Shown here: positions 1 through 10,130 of the stretch, piece by piece
How the letters are laid out: every line of letters starts with the position of its first letter
Position numbering within the stretch: position 1 is the stretch's first letter
NCBI GenBank assembly: GCA_024741835.1
Contig: JAENRP010000418.1
Span: 1 to 35,242, forward strand
DNA length: 35,242 nucleotides
Direction: 5' to 3'
Source: Diplocarpon mali
Taxonomy: Eukaryota; Ascomycota; Leotiomycetes; Helotiales; Drepanopezizaceae
The notes under the pieces: model-generated
Seen by the model: only the letters and a program-made list of their open reading frames with translations
Told to the model about the DNA's origin: nothing
Databases searched by the model: none
Program-made: the position numbers and the translations under genes

Positions 1-188
1 TACCTTAATATAATTAAGTAAGGATAAAGAGAATAGATAGACTTTTAAACTAGGATTATAAGTAAAATTTGCGAAAATGACTCTTAAGCTAAGACTATAA
101 GTAGAATGCAATATATCTTAAAAAATAACTCTTAAGCTAAGACTATAAGTAAATCTAATAGAAATGACTTTTAAGCTAAGACCGCAAG
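1..188 (+). mobile_element. Copia-R fragment (plus-strand copy, pol minisatellite part)
   Basis: This stretch carries three to four units of the minisatellite GACTCTTAAGCTAAGAC plus spacers. It matches, unit by unit and spacer by spacer, the reverse complement of about 4290-4460 inside the complete minus-strand Copia-R. The shared spacers show that this is a piece of another Copia-R copy in the opposite orientation, not just the same repeat. It belongs to the protease-integrase linker of the pol frame. It stops abruptly at 188, where a gypsy LTR begins with TGTAACGG, so the gypsy element appears to have inserted inside one repeat unit. The left part of the fragment lies outside the window. 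Confidence 0.75.
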
Positions 189-565
189 TGTAACGGCTGC
201 ACCCCTAACTGGTGCAATTACCTAGGAGTACGGCGTTTTAAGGTTTTGCAATCTCGATTCGATATAGGATTATTTTAAATCGACCCTAAAGGTGCAAAAG
301 GATATTTTTATATAATATTACGTAAATGGGTAAAGAGCCTTAAGCTACTTATATATATAAGGGAAAAGGGCTCTCTTATAAGGAGGGTTCTTTAACTTCT
401 TCGTTTCTTTCGTATTAGACCTATAGAATACGCCTTTTATACTACTTCTTATTACTATATTTAATCTCGCACTTTAGTAGTTTTATATTATTATATTAAA
501 TAAAGAAGTTCTTCTCTACTAGGGATAGCTTTTAATAATATCCTACCTATTTTAAAAATCGATTT
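189..565 (+). repeat. Ty3/gypsy LTR, copy 1 (interrupted at its right side)
   Basis: The stretch is nearly colinear with 8979-9336 and then, across the later Copia-2 insertion, with 16937-16965. It starts TGTAACGGCTGC and has a TATA-like run followed by the block GGCTCTCTTA, as expected of an LTR with U3 promoter and R/U5. Differences from the other copy are mostly C-to-T and G-to-A. The exact 3' end is unclear: homology continues past ATATCCTAC up to the Copia-R boundary at 566, so either the LTR is longer than about 355 bp or a little internal leader is included. Confidence 0.75.
346..375 (+). promoter_or_regulatory. putative TATA box of gypsy LTR copy 1
   Basis: ATATATATAAGGG is followed about 10 bases later by GGCTCTCTTATAAGGAGGG. 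The same arrangement is at 9140-9170 in the other LTR. The position inside the LTR fits a U3 core promoter; activity is not implied in a mutated copy. Confidence 0.4.
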
Positions 566-760
566 TATTAAGCTTAAGTAAGTCGGCGCAATAGGTAAAG
601 GAGGCTTTTAAAGGTCAATGGTCGATATATTAGTAAGAGTTAGGGAAGGAAGGTTACCCCTTTCTTCCCTATAGCTATATACGTATTAATATCCTACTGA
701 TTAAGCAGTAGGGTCATATGATAATACATTAGAGTAATAGCTATATTACCTATTTTAATA
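566..760 (-). repeat. Copia-R 3' LTR
   Basis: This 195-bp direct repeat matches 6461-6655. On the minus strand it starts TATTAAAATAGG (TGTTAAGATGGG in the other copy, so the TG end was lost by G-to-A change). The most distinctive shared block is the stretch around GGAAGGTTACCCCTTTC. Differences are nearly all transitions. Confidence 0.88.
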
Positions 761-774
761 CCCTTACTTAGACC
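761..774 (-). other. candidate polypurine tract of Copia-R
   Basis: On the minus strand the sequence reads GGTCTAAGTAAGGG immediately before the 3' LTR start, the expected place for the plus-strand primer. It is short and imperfect, so this is a positional call. Confidence 0.35.
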
Positions 775-889
775 TTATTCCGATTGACCTGCAGTTAGGA
801 AAATAACAACTATCCTTTTGCGCTAATCTAATTCTTAAGTATCTCTTTAAATTAAAAATAATCAATTAATAATAACTTCTATTGAAATC

Positions 890-1055
890 ACCAAACTCTA
901 CTTATAAGGCGGGATTAAGAGTCAATTTTCCTAAAAGCGTTCCTTTATAAGACTATATGATTTGACTCGCGGTCTAGGCCTAGGAGTCGATTGAAAAACT
1001 TTCCTTTATAAAACTATATAACCTGACTCGCAGGGCGGGCCTAGGAGTCGTCCTT
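890..1055. repeat. three diverged minisatellite units in the Copia-R 3' tail
   Basis: Three related units are present: one with ATTAAGAGTC near 912, one with GACTCGCGG...CCTAGGAGTC near 964, and one with GACTCGCAGG...CCTAGGAGTC near 1024. They share the ACT(C/T)GCRG...AGAGTC plan of the larger array at 4142-4545 and are GC-richer than their surroundings. They lie between the end of the RNase H frame and the LTR. Two of them contain a short palindrome centred on GGCC. Confidence 0.55.
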
Positions 1056-1074
1056 AAGCCTATTAAGCCCTTAT

Positions 1075-4000
1075 CTGCAACCTTAGTATATCTTTAAACG
1101 CTTTAAACTTTGCAACTATCTTTAATAGCTTTATAAATCCATTTGCTACTATTCGATCGGTTAGGATATAAGTAATTGATAACTTATTCTTTATAATAAG
1201 GTTGCGAATAAAGTGGTAGGCAATATTAATATATTTTAATCGCTTATATAAGTATGGATTCTTTATAAGTGCAATCGCCCTTATATTATCTGCTTAAAGA
1301 TTAATATAGTTCCTATTTTATTTAATATACTTAGCGAAACTTATATCTTTTAAAACTTAGGCGATCTATAATCCTTACTTGCAATTTAATAATATTAATA
1401 TATATTTGGCCTTAATACTTGCGGTAGCTATTGATTTCTACTTCCTACTTCCCTATAATATAGGTCTATTATATAATACTACTACGCTTTTAGATATAAT
1501 TTTCTAACCTTTTATATTTGCCTAATTGGAATTGGTATATACTTTAAGCTTTGCGCTTATATATTTCATTAGTCTATATCTTATCTTTTATATAATTGTC
1601 AATTGAAGGTACCTTTTAAATCGCTTAACTGCATTCTTATATTGAATCGTCGGATCCTTTAGGTTTTAATTAAGCTGCCTAATAATAAAGGCGATATCTG
1701 GTCTTATATATACTATAGTATATATAATTGCTCTAATATCCTATTAGTACTTCTTTAGATCTCCTCTTTACTTATTTTTATTAGTAGGCTTTAACTTATT
1801 ATACTTTCCTTTAATTAAAGTACGCTTTAGCTTAAAGTTAGGAGTATAAGTAGAGAGTCTTATTCGGTCTAGGATCTTTTTAATATACTACTCTTAATCT
1901 AATTAGAGTTCTTAAGTAGAGCGGTTCCTTATAATACAGATGCTAAGAATCTTATGAATTCCCTTTAGGTCCTTAGTATTAAAACGTTTTCAAATAGTTA
2001 TAAAGAACTAATCTAATTAAGTAGTTATTTTTATAGCTATAGTAATATTATCGATATATAGTAGCAACTTAATTCTTCGCTTAGCATAGGTAAATAGATA
2101 AGGGTTAGCTAAGCTTTAAACGAATCCTATTTCTATTAGAGTAAAGCTATATAAGAGGTTCTAATTATAAGCTGATTATTTAAGCCTATAAATACTATAA
2201 AGTATATAAAGAAAGTAGCTAGCGCATATAAGAATACTATTAGGTTGAAAGAGAAAAATCTATTCCTTTATAATCGCTTTAGTAAATGCATTTTTAATAT
2301 TATACTATTTGCATTTAAGGTCCTTAGCAGCTACTATTATTATAAATATACAAAGGGTATTTATACAAACTATTAGCGCAAACGTATCGAAGTAGTCTTC
2401 TTTATACTATTAAAAGAAGCCTTTAACTATAAGTCTTACCTTATAACGTTCTAAGGTCCTATTTGCATATATCTTAATTATAAAGACCTATTTTATTAAA
2501 ACTAGGTTCACATCCTTTAGCGTTAGTTCTTCTATTTATATACTATTTATATTAAGAGAACTTATCTCCTTTTAAATTGCCTTATTCTATACTACTCTAT
2601 TCTTTAGATTATTAATAGCTTTATTATATATCTTTAGAAGAGAGATTTTTATTATCTTCCTAATAGCTAGGAACATATTATCTTTATCAAAGCTCTATTA
2701 AAGTTCGAGCTTATAGATCCTATATACTATTATAGCTTAGATACGCTTAGACTCGCGTTTATCTAAGTTGTCTTTTAGTTCTAAGTCTCTATTCCTTTTC
2801 AAAGGCGTAGGTTCGATTATAGGTTCTATAAGCTTATTATTTAAAGAACTGCTTTCTAATAGTAAAGGCTTATTATTATTTATACCTATTTTAAGAATAT
2901 CCTTTACTATAAGTACTTTAATTAAAAGGATAACAATATCGAAGTTATTCTATACTTAAGGCAGTTCGCAAATAATAGGAATAGTCTATTTAACCTTTAA
3001 GCGATTAGTAGGTCGTCGATCAGCGGGTGCGCTTAATATACTTAAGTTAAGAGAAAGGGGTTATTAGTTTAGCTTAATAGTATTACTATCGAGTAGTATA
3101 CTTTGCGAATCTTTAAGTATATAAAGCTTTAAAGATAGCCTTCTCCTATTTTAAGATTTATTAAACTCAACTATTAAGGATATAATTACTTACTTTAAAT
3201 CTAGCGTATATACTATCTATTGCTTTATTATCTATTTAATATACTTAATAAATATATACTCTCTACCTTAGTCTATTAGCTTCTTACTCTTTATACTTAT
3301 AGGCTAGGACTTTAGGCTAATATAAGAATAGTAGACGCTTTTAAAGACGCAGATATAGTCTAGGCTTAGTTTCTATTTGAAATATACCTTATATAGCGAT
3401 ATTTAAGTGCTATTAACTATTAGTCTATTACCTATTCTATTTTATAAGTATATATCTACTTTAACTATAAGGTCTTAGAATTCTAATAGTAAATTAGCAT
3501 TTTATAATAGAGCGCGATAGTTAGTCTCTACTTACTAAATGCTTCGCTTAGCGATGCTATTCTAATAGAAACCTTTATATATTATAATTAGTTTATAATA
3601 AACTCCTTACTTTGCCTATTTATTAAGCATTACCTTAATCTTTAATGCGTTATTAGACTTAATAGCTATTAGCTTTAACTAGGTTTAGCGTTCTTCTATC
3701 ACTTTTTAAGTTTCTAGCTTTTCTATAAGCTTAGATTTAATCTTAGCGCAAATAGTCTATATCTATTAAATAGAGTTATCTACTATTTAAGAAAACCAAT
3801 TATTCCCTTTAATTAAAGTTATAAATAGTCTAGTAGTATTAATAGATATTAGCGCTAGTATTAAATCTTTCTATAGATTAAGTTTAATTTGCGTCCGATT
3901 TCAAAGTTTTATTAGCTTGCAAATTCAGTATATTAAGCGATCCTTTAATATTTAAATCTTCTATTTTAAAGTTAAGACTTTATATAAGTCCTTTAATTTC

Positions 4001-4995
4001 TTTAGCCTTAAATGCGCAAATCTTTTATATATTAGCTAATACTTTAATAGGCTTTTAGCTTCTAATAGCTTTAGTAGCCTATTATTAGTCGATACTTTAT
4101 TATGAGCAGCTGAAAAGGAATAGTAATAATAGTTTAAGGTTTTGCCGCTTTCTAATTATAAGCCTAGCTTAAGAGTCAATTTTAATAAAACCGCAAGATC
4201 TACTTGCGGTCTTAGCTTAAGAGTTGATTTCTTAAAAATAGTAAGATCTACTTATAATCCTAGTTTTAAAATCGTTATTAGCAAATCTGCAGAATCTACT
4301 TGCAGTCTTAGCCTAAGAGTTATATCTATTAGATTTACTTATAATCCTAGCTTAAGAGTCATTTTTAAAGATATATTGCATTCTACCTATAGTCTTAGCT
4401 TAAGAGTCATTTTCGCGAATTTCACTTGCGATCCTAGCTTAAGAGTCCATTTATTCTCTCTATCCTCGCTTAATTATATTAAAGTAAAGAGTGCACTTTA
4501 CTTAAAGGAATCTACTTATAAGTCTAACTTAAGAGTTAATTTTTATAATATCACTTTTAAGATAATATAAAGTCTATCTTTAATTTTAGTTTTAAAGATC
4601 ACTTTATAGTTATTATTTATAAATTATATAAATTGATTATTAAAAACTCTTATATAATTCAACTCTATATAGATCTTACGATTAAATAAAAGATTAATAT
4701 TTAAATTAGGTATAAAGAGAATATTTTATAAAAGGAAAGAAACGCTAGCGACATTTATCTCTACTATACTTATCGAATCTATATATAACCTTCTACTACT
4801 AACCTTAATAAAGCGCCTTTTTATTTTAATAAGCAGGCCTTTAAATACGTAGGACTTATTAATTATATATGCTATATAACTAATATTACTATACTAATTA
4901 AATTCAAAGATCTTATAGAGATTAGCTTTTAAAATATAAGCATCTTTATTATAATTATTATTTAAATTATTAAAAGTGGATTTAAGTTTAAATAA
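1075..4995 (-). pseudogene. Copia-R pol: protease, integrase, RT, RNase H (RIP-degraded)
   Basis: This frame would encode the copia Pol polyprotein for cDNA synthesis and integration. In minus-strand order: a protease-like segment (about 4560-4990); an in-frame minisatellite linker (4142-4545); an integrase core with YKGFYQN-IAKRS near 3570, the degraded site of the catalytic Glu, followed by a copia-type VYFKQKLSLD segment; and RT with RYKVRLIVKGF and the active-site box YIDN (2047-2058, from YVDD). RNase H follows with ATASIKAKYI near 1430 and the HFIRN...TDRIVANGF C-terminus ending near 1075. Stops are TAA/TAG at likely Gln/Trp codons and frameshifts are few, which is the RIP signature. 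The start and the gag-pol boundary are not resolved. Confidence 0.85.
4142..4545 (-). repeat. in-frame minisatellite array, 8 units, in the Copia-R pol
   Basis: Eight copies of a roughly 25-bp unit (plus-strand consensus ACTTGCGGTCCTAGCTTAAG then AGTC) start their CCTAGC core near 4163, 4211, 4259, 4307, 4346, 4394, 4433 and 4523. The steps are 48, 48, 48, 39, 48, 39 and 90, all multiples of three. Spacers are unique. On the minus strand each unit reads TLKLRPQV-like in the frame that continues from the protease. The plus strand is also open, reading STC-LSLRV repeats, which is probably a by-product. The array sits between protease and integrase. Confidence 0.8.
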
Positions 4996-6440
4996 CATAC
5001 TATTATTATTAGAGGTATCTATTAAAGTCTTAATTAAATATCCTTTTCCTTTGCCTTTCCTTAATAATTATAGTCTTTAATAGGATAGGGGTAGTTTACT
5101 TTTTAACTTCTACTTTAATTGCTTCTTAATATTGAAGCTAGCGACTATATTAATTAATTGCCTTTAACTTTATAATTAGTAATATTATAAGTACTATTAT
5201 AAAAGTAGCATCTTTAATAAGCTTAAGGGCTTATCCTACGCTCCTTCCTCTTTTTAGGCTTATTATTGCCTTATAACGCGGCATTTGCTAATTTAAAGCG
5301 TCCTTTGAGATCTTATTTAATAGTTTAAAGGAGGTCGATCTTCTTATAGATCTTAAGATTAGGTTAAATAAGAAGAGATTGTTTTATAATAGCGAACTTA
5401 AGAGGGAGGCTATTAAATAAGAAATTAAAAAGCTGAGTTTCCTTAAAAGTTATAGCTATCTTAGGATCTGCAGCTCTTACTCTCCTTCTCGCTTTATATC
5501 ATATAGATTAAGCAAAGTCTATATTCATATTTATATCTATATCCTTACTATCTTTATCTTTTCTATATTAAAATAAAGTGATCTACTATAATAGATATTA
5601 AATATTAAAGGTAGTTATTTAAAAGTATTTCGCCTTTAAAGTATCTTATCTTATCTTTATATTATTATAAACTTAAATAAAATCTCAGTCTTTATCACTT
5701 AAACCTCTATTAATCTTAAGCTTATATTTAACTAAGGCTAGTTTATATTCCTTTTCCTTTTCTATATTTAAAATCTACCTTTAGAAACTTTGGTTATTAT
5801 CTACTAAAGCTCTTAAGCTAAGCTTATTTAGTATATCTGCGAGGTTCTTTTTAATAGTATTATCTACTAAAGTAAGAGTATTAGTAGAAGAGGTAAAAGA
5901 TACTATACTCGCATATTTAATAAGTGTCTATTAAATCGCTATTTCAATACTTTTACTCTTAAAGTAAAGCTCTAAATTGTTAAACTATTATTGCTAGTTC
6001 TTTTAAAAGAGTTAGAGGTCTTTAGGCTTAGTGTTTCAATTAGAATCAGAAGCTATTACCGTTTCAAATAGAATTGCGTTAAAATCAAATAAATTAAATA
6101 GTTAAGGGCACTCCTCCTATCGAAAAAGTTGAAATGATTAAATAGCAGTATTATAGAAGTATTAAATAGGGAGGAAGTCCTCTTATCAAAAAGGGTTTTT
6201 AAGCTATAATATAAGGAATTATACCTCTTATAAAACATAGTAAAGCAAGGAATTATACCTCTTATAGTACTAAAGGATTATAGAGCAAGGAATTATACCT
6301 CTTGCAATACAGGTTGGCTAAATAGGGAATTATACCTCTTATTCGCCGATTGCTCGCCTTTTACTATAAGTCTCGTTCAACTTCCTATTAATAGTTGCAG
6401 CGTAAGTGCTTTTTAAAGGAAGTTAATAATCTATTATCAG
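4996..6440 (-). pseudogene. Copia-R gag region (degraded)
   Basis: This is the region between the primer-binding site and the protease, where gag is expected. On the minus strand near 5167-5220 the frame reads CYFYNSTYNITNY. Since RIP turns Cys and His codons into Tyr, it could be a ruined zinc knuckle of C-x2-C-H-C type, although the His spacing is not canonical. Little else is recognisable: stop codons are dense and no clear start codon could be chosen. The 5' part contains the short repeats listed separately. Confidence 0.5.
6213..6342. repeat. four short tandem units in the Copia-R gag leader
   Basis: The motif AAGGAATTATACCTCTTAT occurs at 6213, 6247, 6287 and, slightly changed, near 6324 (steps 34, 40, 37). 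A weaker relative, GGGAGGAAGTCCTCTTAT, lies just before at about 6168. Spacers differ. It is absent from the other elements in the window. Confidence 0.65.
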
Positions 6441-6460
6441 TCTAGCTAAGGCTTATAACC
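6441..6460 (-). other. primer-binding site of Copia-R (initiator tRNA-Met anticodon region)
   Basis: On the minus strand GGTTATAAGCC directly follows the 5' LTR. The complement of the conserved initiator tRNA-Met anticodon loop (GGGCTCATAACC) is GGTTATGAGCCC, which matches after one RIP-type G-to-A change. This is the half-tRNA priming mode known for Drosophila copia and Ty5. The match is weaker here than in Copia-2. Confidence 0.55.
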
Positions 6461-6655
6461 TATAGAACTTAAGTAAGTCGGCGCAGTAGGTAAAGGAGGC
6501 TTCTAAAGGTCGATAGTCGATATATTAGTAAGAGTTAAAGAAGGAAGGTTACCCCTTTCTTCCCTATAGATATATACGTATTAATATCCTACTGACTAAG
6601 TAGTAGGGTCATATGATAATATATTAAAGTGATAGCTATATCACCCATCTTAACA
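6461..6655 (-). repeat. Copia-R 5' LTR
   Basis: This is the partner of 566-760. On the minus strand it starts TGTTAAGATGGGTG and is less mutated than the other copy. It ends in CTTACTTAAGTTCTATA next to the primer-binding site. The right flank (AATTA...) is continuous with gypsy pol, as shown by the match of 6656 onwards to 33685 onwards. Confidence 0.88.
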
Positions 6656-8870
6656 AATTATTAGTTTTATTATTAATTCTAATAGCCGAAGTCCTTAAAG
6701 GGCTAAAGTACTTAAAATCGATAAATAGAAGAGATATAATAATATAGTAAAAGCTCGCGCATTTATTAGTATTATAGTATACTATCGCATTTAGATTAAG
6801 GATTTCGCTAAAAAGGCAGTATCTATTTATACCTTATTATAAAAAGGGGCTGAGTTTTAATAAGAGGAACCTTAAATAAAGGCTATGAAATAATTAAAGT
6901 AAGCGTTGCTTAAAGTGCTATATTTAATTAAAATAAACTATAAAGCCGACGCTAGGCTAATGATACTAATAGTTGACGCAAGCTTAATTAAATAGAGTAC
7001 TATCCTTTAATAAGCTAATAGCTAATAAAAAAGACATTTAGCTTACTTTAAAAGTAGTCTTTAAAATCTAATAGAGATAAAGTATAATACTATTAAATAA
7101 GAATGCAAAGGCGCTTTAAAAGCAATAAAAAAGATAAGAAGCAACCTCTATAGTACTTACTTTATCTTTAAAACTAATATTAAAGTGCTAATAGAATAAT
7201 TGAATAAAGCTACAAGCGATCTTTTAAAAGCTTTATTAATAAAATAGATTATTTAAATAAGATTAATAGACTTTAAAGTTAAATATATTTTAAAAATGAA
7301 AAATACTACTATAGATAGCCTTTTAAAAAGAACTCGTCCCTATCCCTTTAATTTAATTAAAGAAGATAAAATAGATATTAATAAGTAGGTAAAGAATGAA
7401 GTTGGTTATTTATTAATATATCGCCTTAAAGGAACTTAACTCGCAGTCCTAGCTTATAAGTTAAGTAAGAGAATTTTATCACTTAACTACTTAGGTAACT
7501 TTAAAGAAATCGTAAAATTTTTAATTACGTTTAAATAATTAAAGACGGTTCCTTTTAAGGATTTTCAAAAGTTTAAAGCTAAAGTCTTGATTTATTTAAT
7601 ATAAGGGAGGCGATTATTTAAAAGGAGTAATAACTTATTTCTTATATAACTCTATTTAGATAATAATAAACTATAAGCTAAGGCTATTTAAGATATTTAT
7701 AAAGAGATAGGCTATTAAAGAGCTAAGTCTACTTACTATTAACTCTTAAGAAAATTCTTTTAAAAAGGTTCTTTTAAAGACTATAAAGCTTTTATAAAAA
7801 GCTATATCCTTTATTAGAAATAAAAACCTAGTTATAAAGAGAATCTCTTATTCCTAACCTAGCTATTAGGCCTTTTTTATAAAGTTAGTCTTAATATTAT
7901 AAAAGTACTAACTATTAAAAATAGAATAATATATTTTATTTTAATAAAAGAAGACCTATTAAGATGGCTTAAAAGATAACCTTTAAGATCTGCTAACTTT
8001 AAATCTATTATAAAGTTCCTTTAAAAAGACGTAGTCTATTGCTATAGACTTTTTAATAGACTAACTATTAATAGAGGCTTTGAAAATAAAGGAGTAGTTA
8101 AAGCTTTTTTATAAAAATATAGTATTAAGCGGGTTTAAATCTTAATATATAATTTAAAAGCTAATAGAGTAGTAGAGCGAGGATATTGCGATATTCTTAA
8201 TAGTCTATTTAAAGTTACTTATAAAAGATTTAAGAATTAGATAAAATACTTTTATAGAATACTCTTTAATTATTAAACGATAATCTATAAACCATTTAGA
8301 GTTATACTATTTTTCTTTATTTATAGTAAAGAGGTATAGCTTCCTTTTAAATCTTAATAGCTTATTTAAAGATTATTCGACTATAGTCAAATTTAGAACT
8401 ATTCCGATTTGCTAATAAAAAGATGCTGCTAATTTAAGCTTTAAGATATAGATATAAAGGAAATCATTTTATAAAAGAAATAATATAGGAAAAAAGCTAA
8501 AGAGGCATAGGCTGCTTTTAAAGTACTTAAAACGCATCTTATTTAAAAAGATGATCTTATCTTAATTTATAATATTATAAAAAGTATTAATATATTAGTA
8601 GATATTAAACTTAATTATTAATAGCTTGATCTATTTAAGGTTAAGTTTAAGTAAAAAGAAAAGGGATACTATTCTCTTTAAGAACTTAATAGAGTTAATA
8701 TTAAAGGAACCTTTATAGCTAATTGACTGAAACGCTTTTATTAATGCAATTAAACCTTATTCCCTTTAAAAGACAAATTAGAAATTGATATAACCTCCGA
8801 ATCTTTTATAAGAACTGACGGTAATATAAGCAATTTTAAACCCTTAAATAAAGACTAAGATTTTTCTAAC
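6656..8870 (+). pseudogene. Ty3/gypsy pol, RNase H and integrase part, copy 1 (RIP-degraded)
   Basis: This segment aligns over its first 1.56 kb with 33685-35242. Ignoring RIP stops, the frame shows the RT thumb and RNase H (ending near SLLKR at 7330). The integrase core follows, reading NRG-ENKGVV for the second Asp box and VVERGY for the Glu box near 8175. The gypsy C-terminal module then reads YYSLQELN...FIANQLKRFY, ending near 8740. The 5' half (gag, protease, most of RT) is absent; the join to Copia-R at 6655/6656 falls just after the RT active-site region. The tail near 8880 holds one minisatellite-like unit. Confidence 0.82.
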
Positions 8871-8978
8871 TTAACCTATAAGCTAGTCTTATAAGTAAAG
8901 AATATTAGAATACCTACTTAATTATAATCTTATATTATTATTTTTAAAATATTTAAAGAATGCAAGTAAGAATACTAA
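8871..8978 (+). other. gypsy 3' untranslated end with one minisatellite-like unit
   Basis: AT-rich sequence lies between the end of pol and the LTR. ACCTATAAGCTAGTCTTATA at about 8885 resembles the 25-bp unit shared with Copia-R. The last bases before the LTR are purine-rich (AAAGAATGCAAGTAAGAA) and may be the old polypurine tract. Confidence 0.4.
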
Positions 8979-9139
8979 TATAACGGCCGCACCCCCAACT
9001 GGTGCAATTACCTAGGAGTACGGCGTTTTAAGGTTTTGCAATCTCGATTCGATATAGGGTTATTTCGAATCGACCTTAAAGGTGTAAAAGGATATTCTTA
9101 TATAATATTATATAAACGGGTAAAGAGCCTTAAGCTGCT

Positions 9140-9170
9140 TATGTATATAAGGGAGAAGGGCTCTCTTATA
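9140..9170 (+). promoter_or_regulatory. putative TATA box of gypsy LTR copy 2
   Basis: GTATATAAGGGAGAAGGG is followed by CTCTCTTATAGGGAGGG, the counterpart of 346-375. It is better preserved than in copy 1. Confidence 0.45.
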
Positions 9171-9331
9171 GGGAGGGCTTTCTAACTTCTTCGTTTCTTT
9201 TATATTAGACCTATAGAATACGCCTTTTGCACTACTTCTTGCTACTATACTTAATCTTGCACTTCGGTGGTTCTATATCGTTATATTAAACGAAGAAGTT
9301 CTTTTCCGCTAGGGACGGCTTTTAATAATAT

Positions 9332-9336
9332 CCTAC
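9332..9336. repeat. target-site duplication CCTAC, left
   Basis: CCTAC directly precedes the Copia-2 LTR and recurs directly after the element at 16937-16941. Five bases is usual for copia integration. Confidence 0.85.
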
Positions 9337-9533
9337 TATGGTGCAGTCGGCTGGAGGGCCTTTATTAGGTCGCTTAGGAGGCTTGCAGAAGTAGGAGAAG
9401 ATGATTGATTGTATTATTCTCTAGTATATATATAGTAAGGAGACTTCGGAAAGAAAAGGGAGAGTCTATGACTTAGCAGAGTCATATAAAGGGTCTTTAG
9501 AATAAGTAGAGACTCTGCCTATTTTATATAATA
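9337..9533 (-). repeat. Copia-2a 3' LTR
   Basis: The plus strand starts TATGGTGCAGTCGGCTGGAG and ends ATTTTATATAATA (ATTCTGCACGACA in the partner). It is a direct repeat of 16740-16936 and appears inverted at 17475, 24872 and 26384. The differences show CA-to-TA and TG-to-TA changes. Confidence 0.9.
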
Positions 9534-9894
9534 TACCCTTTAGTTAGGCGATGCTTTTAGAATCGCTTAACTATATAGATAAAATAAAAGAAAGAATAGC
9601 AGTTATAAAGAAAAGAGGCTCAATCTTATATATTGCCCCTTTAGAGGTCGTTCCTTTTAAAACGAAAAGGGTCGCTATAAGTAATAAGCGCGCTTAGGAA
9701 TCTTCGCGATTCTATGCTAGTGCTTTATTAGGCTTCCTATAGAGTATTTCTATCGCAAAGGTTCTCTTTTCCTTCTTTTAAAAACAACCCTCTTTTATTA
9801 TTTAAAAATATTATCTTTATACTAATAATTTTTAAATATAAAAGGAACTCCTACTTATCGTAGTCCTAGCTGCCCTTATAAAGTAAGACCCTTA

Positions 9895-10130
9895 GAGTCC
9901 TTATACCCTACGTTATTATACTGACTTTGCGCTAGGTCGCTAGCGCTCCCTCGAGAGCTACTACCCTAGCGCGATCGTCCTAGCGCCTGCTAGGTAATAA
10001 GCTGCCGCTGCTATCGCCTTTACTGCCGCCGCCGCCGCCCCTACCGCCGCCGCCGCTACCTAAGAGCCCTGCCCCTGCTGCGCGCCGTATGCTTAAGCCT
10101 ACGATAGAGCGTAATAATATATGCGTATAT
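9895..10130 (+). other. GC-rich Ala-codon island antisense to Copia-2a pol
   Basis: GCC/GCT/GCG triplet runs occur in this island. Read on the plus strand, LAPAR, then AAAAI and a poly-Ala stretch, then EPCPC match the antisense frame of copy b (24300-24560), which reads LAPAK, AAAI, ATAA and EPRPC. A few TAA codons interrupt it. It could be a first exon or a separate domain of the ORF at 10446-10754; no splice site can be argued. Confidence 0.35.

Larger units (their letters stand above)
566..6655 (-). mobile_element. Copia-R: complete Ty1/copia retrotransposon, RIP-inactivated
   Basis: A 6.09-kb element lies on the minus strand with two 195-bp LTRs (566-760 and 6461-6655). A primer-binding site sits inside the right LTR and a purine-rich tract inside the left LTR. 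The internal order on the minus strand is gag, protease, integrase, reverse transcriptase, RNase H, which is the Ty1/copia order. The frame carries many TAA/TAG codons at positions expected for Gln or Trp. The flanks do not form a target-site duplication: the left flank (GATTT) is gypsy LTR sequence, while the right flank (AATTA) is from the gypsy RT-RNase H region. Confidence 0.88.
8979..9336 (+). repeat. Ty3/gypsy LTR, copy 2
   Basis: This is the second copy of the LTR at 189, beginning TATAACGGCCGC (TG lost to TA) and ending at the Copia-2 insertion after ATATCCTAC. On the far side of that insertion, 16937 onwards resumes with CCTACCC then TTTTGAAAATCGATT, matching what follows the same point in copy 1. 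It therefore flanks gypsy pol on its left and gypsy-like leader on its right, and may serve two tandem gypsy copies. Confidence 0.8.

Noticed and set aside
2768..2959. 63-codon plus-strand ORF
   Set aside because: Antisense to Copia-R pol between integrase and RT; no independent support.
4142..4545. Repeat-spacer array resembling CRISPR
   Set aside because: Units are imperfect, steps keep the reading frame, the DNA is fungal retrotransposon, and no cas-like gene exists.
4142..4570. 142-codon plus-strand ORF with STC-LSLRV repeats
   Set aside because: It is antisense to the Copia-R pol frame, which continues through the same repeats. It is open because the unit lacks stops in that frame; kept only as a repeat.
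6056..6238. 60-codon minus-strand ORF
   Set aside because: Lies in the Copia-R 5' region and overlaps the short tandem units; no family features and no second copy to compare.
7440..7475. CGCAGTCCTAGCTTATAAG resembling the minisatellite unit
   Set aside because: It is part of the gypsy integrase N-terminal frame and matches only over about 15 bases; probably chance.
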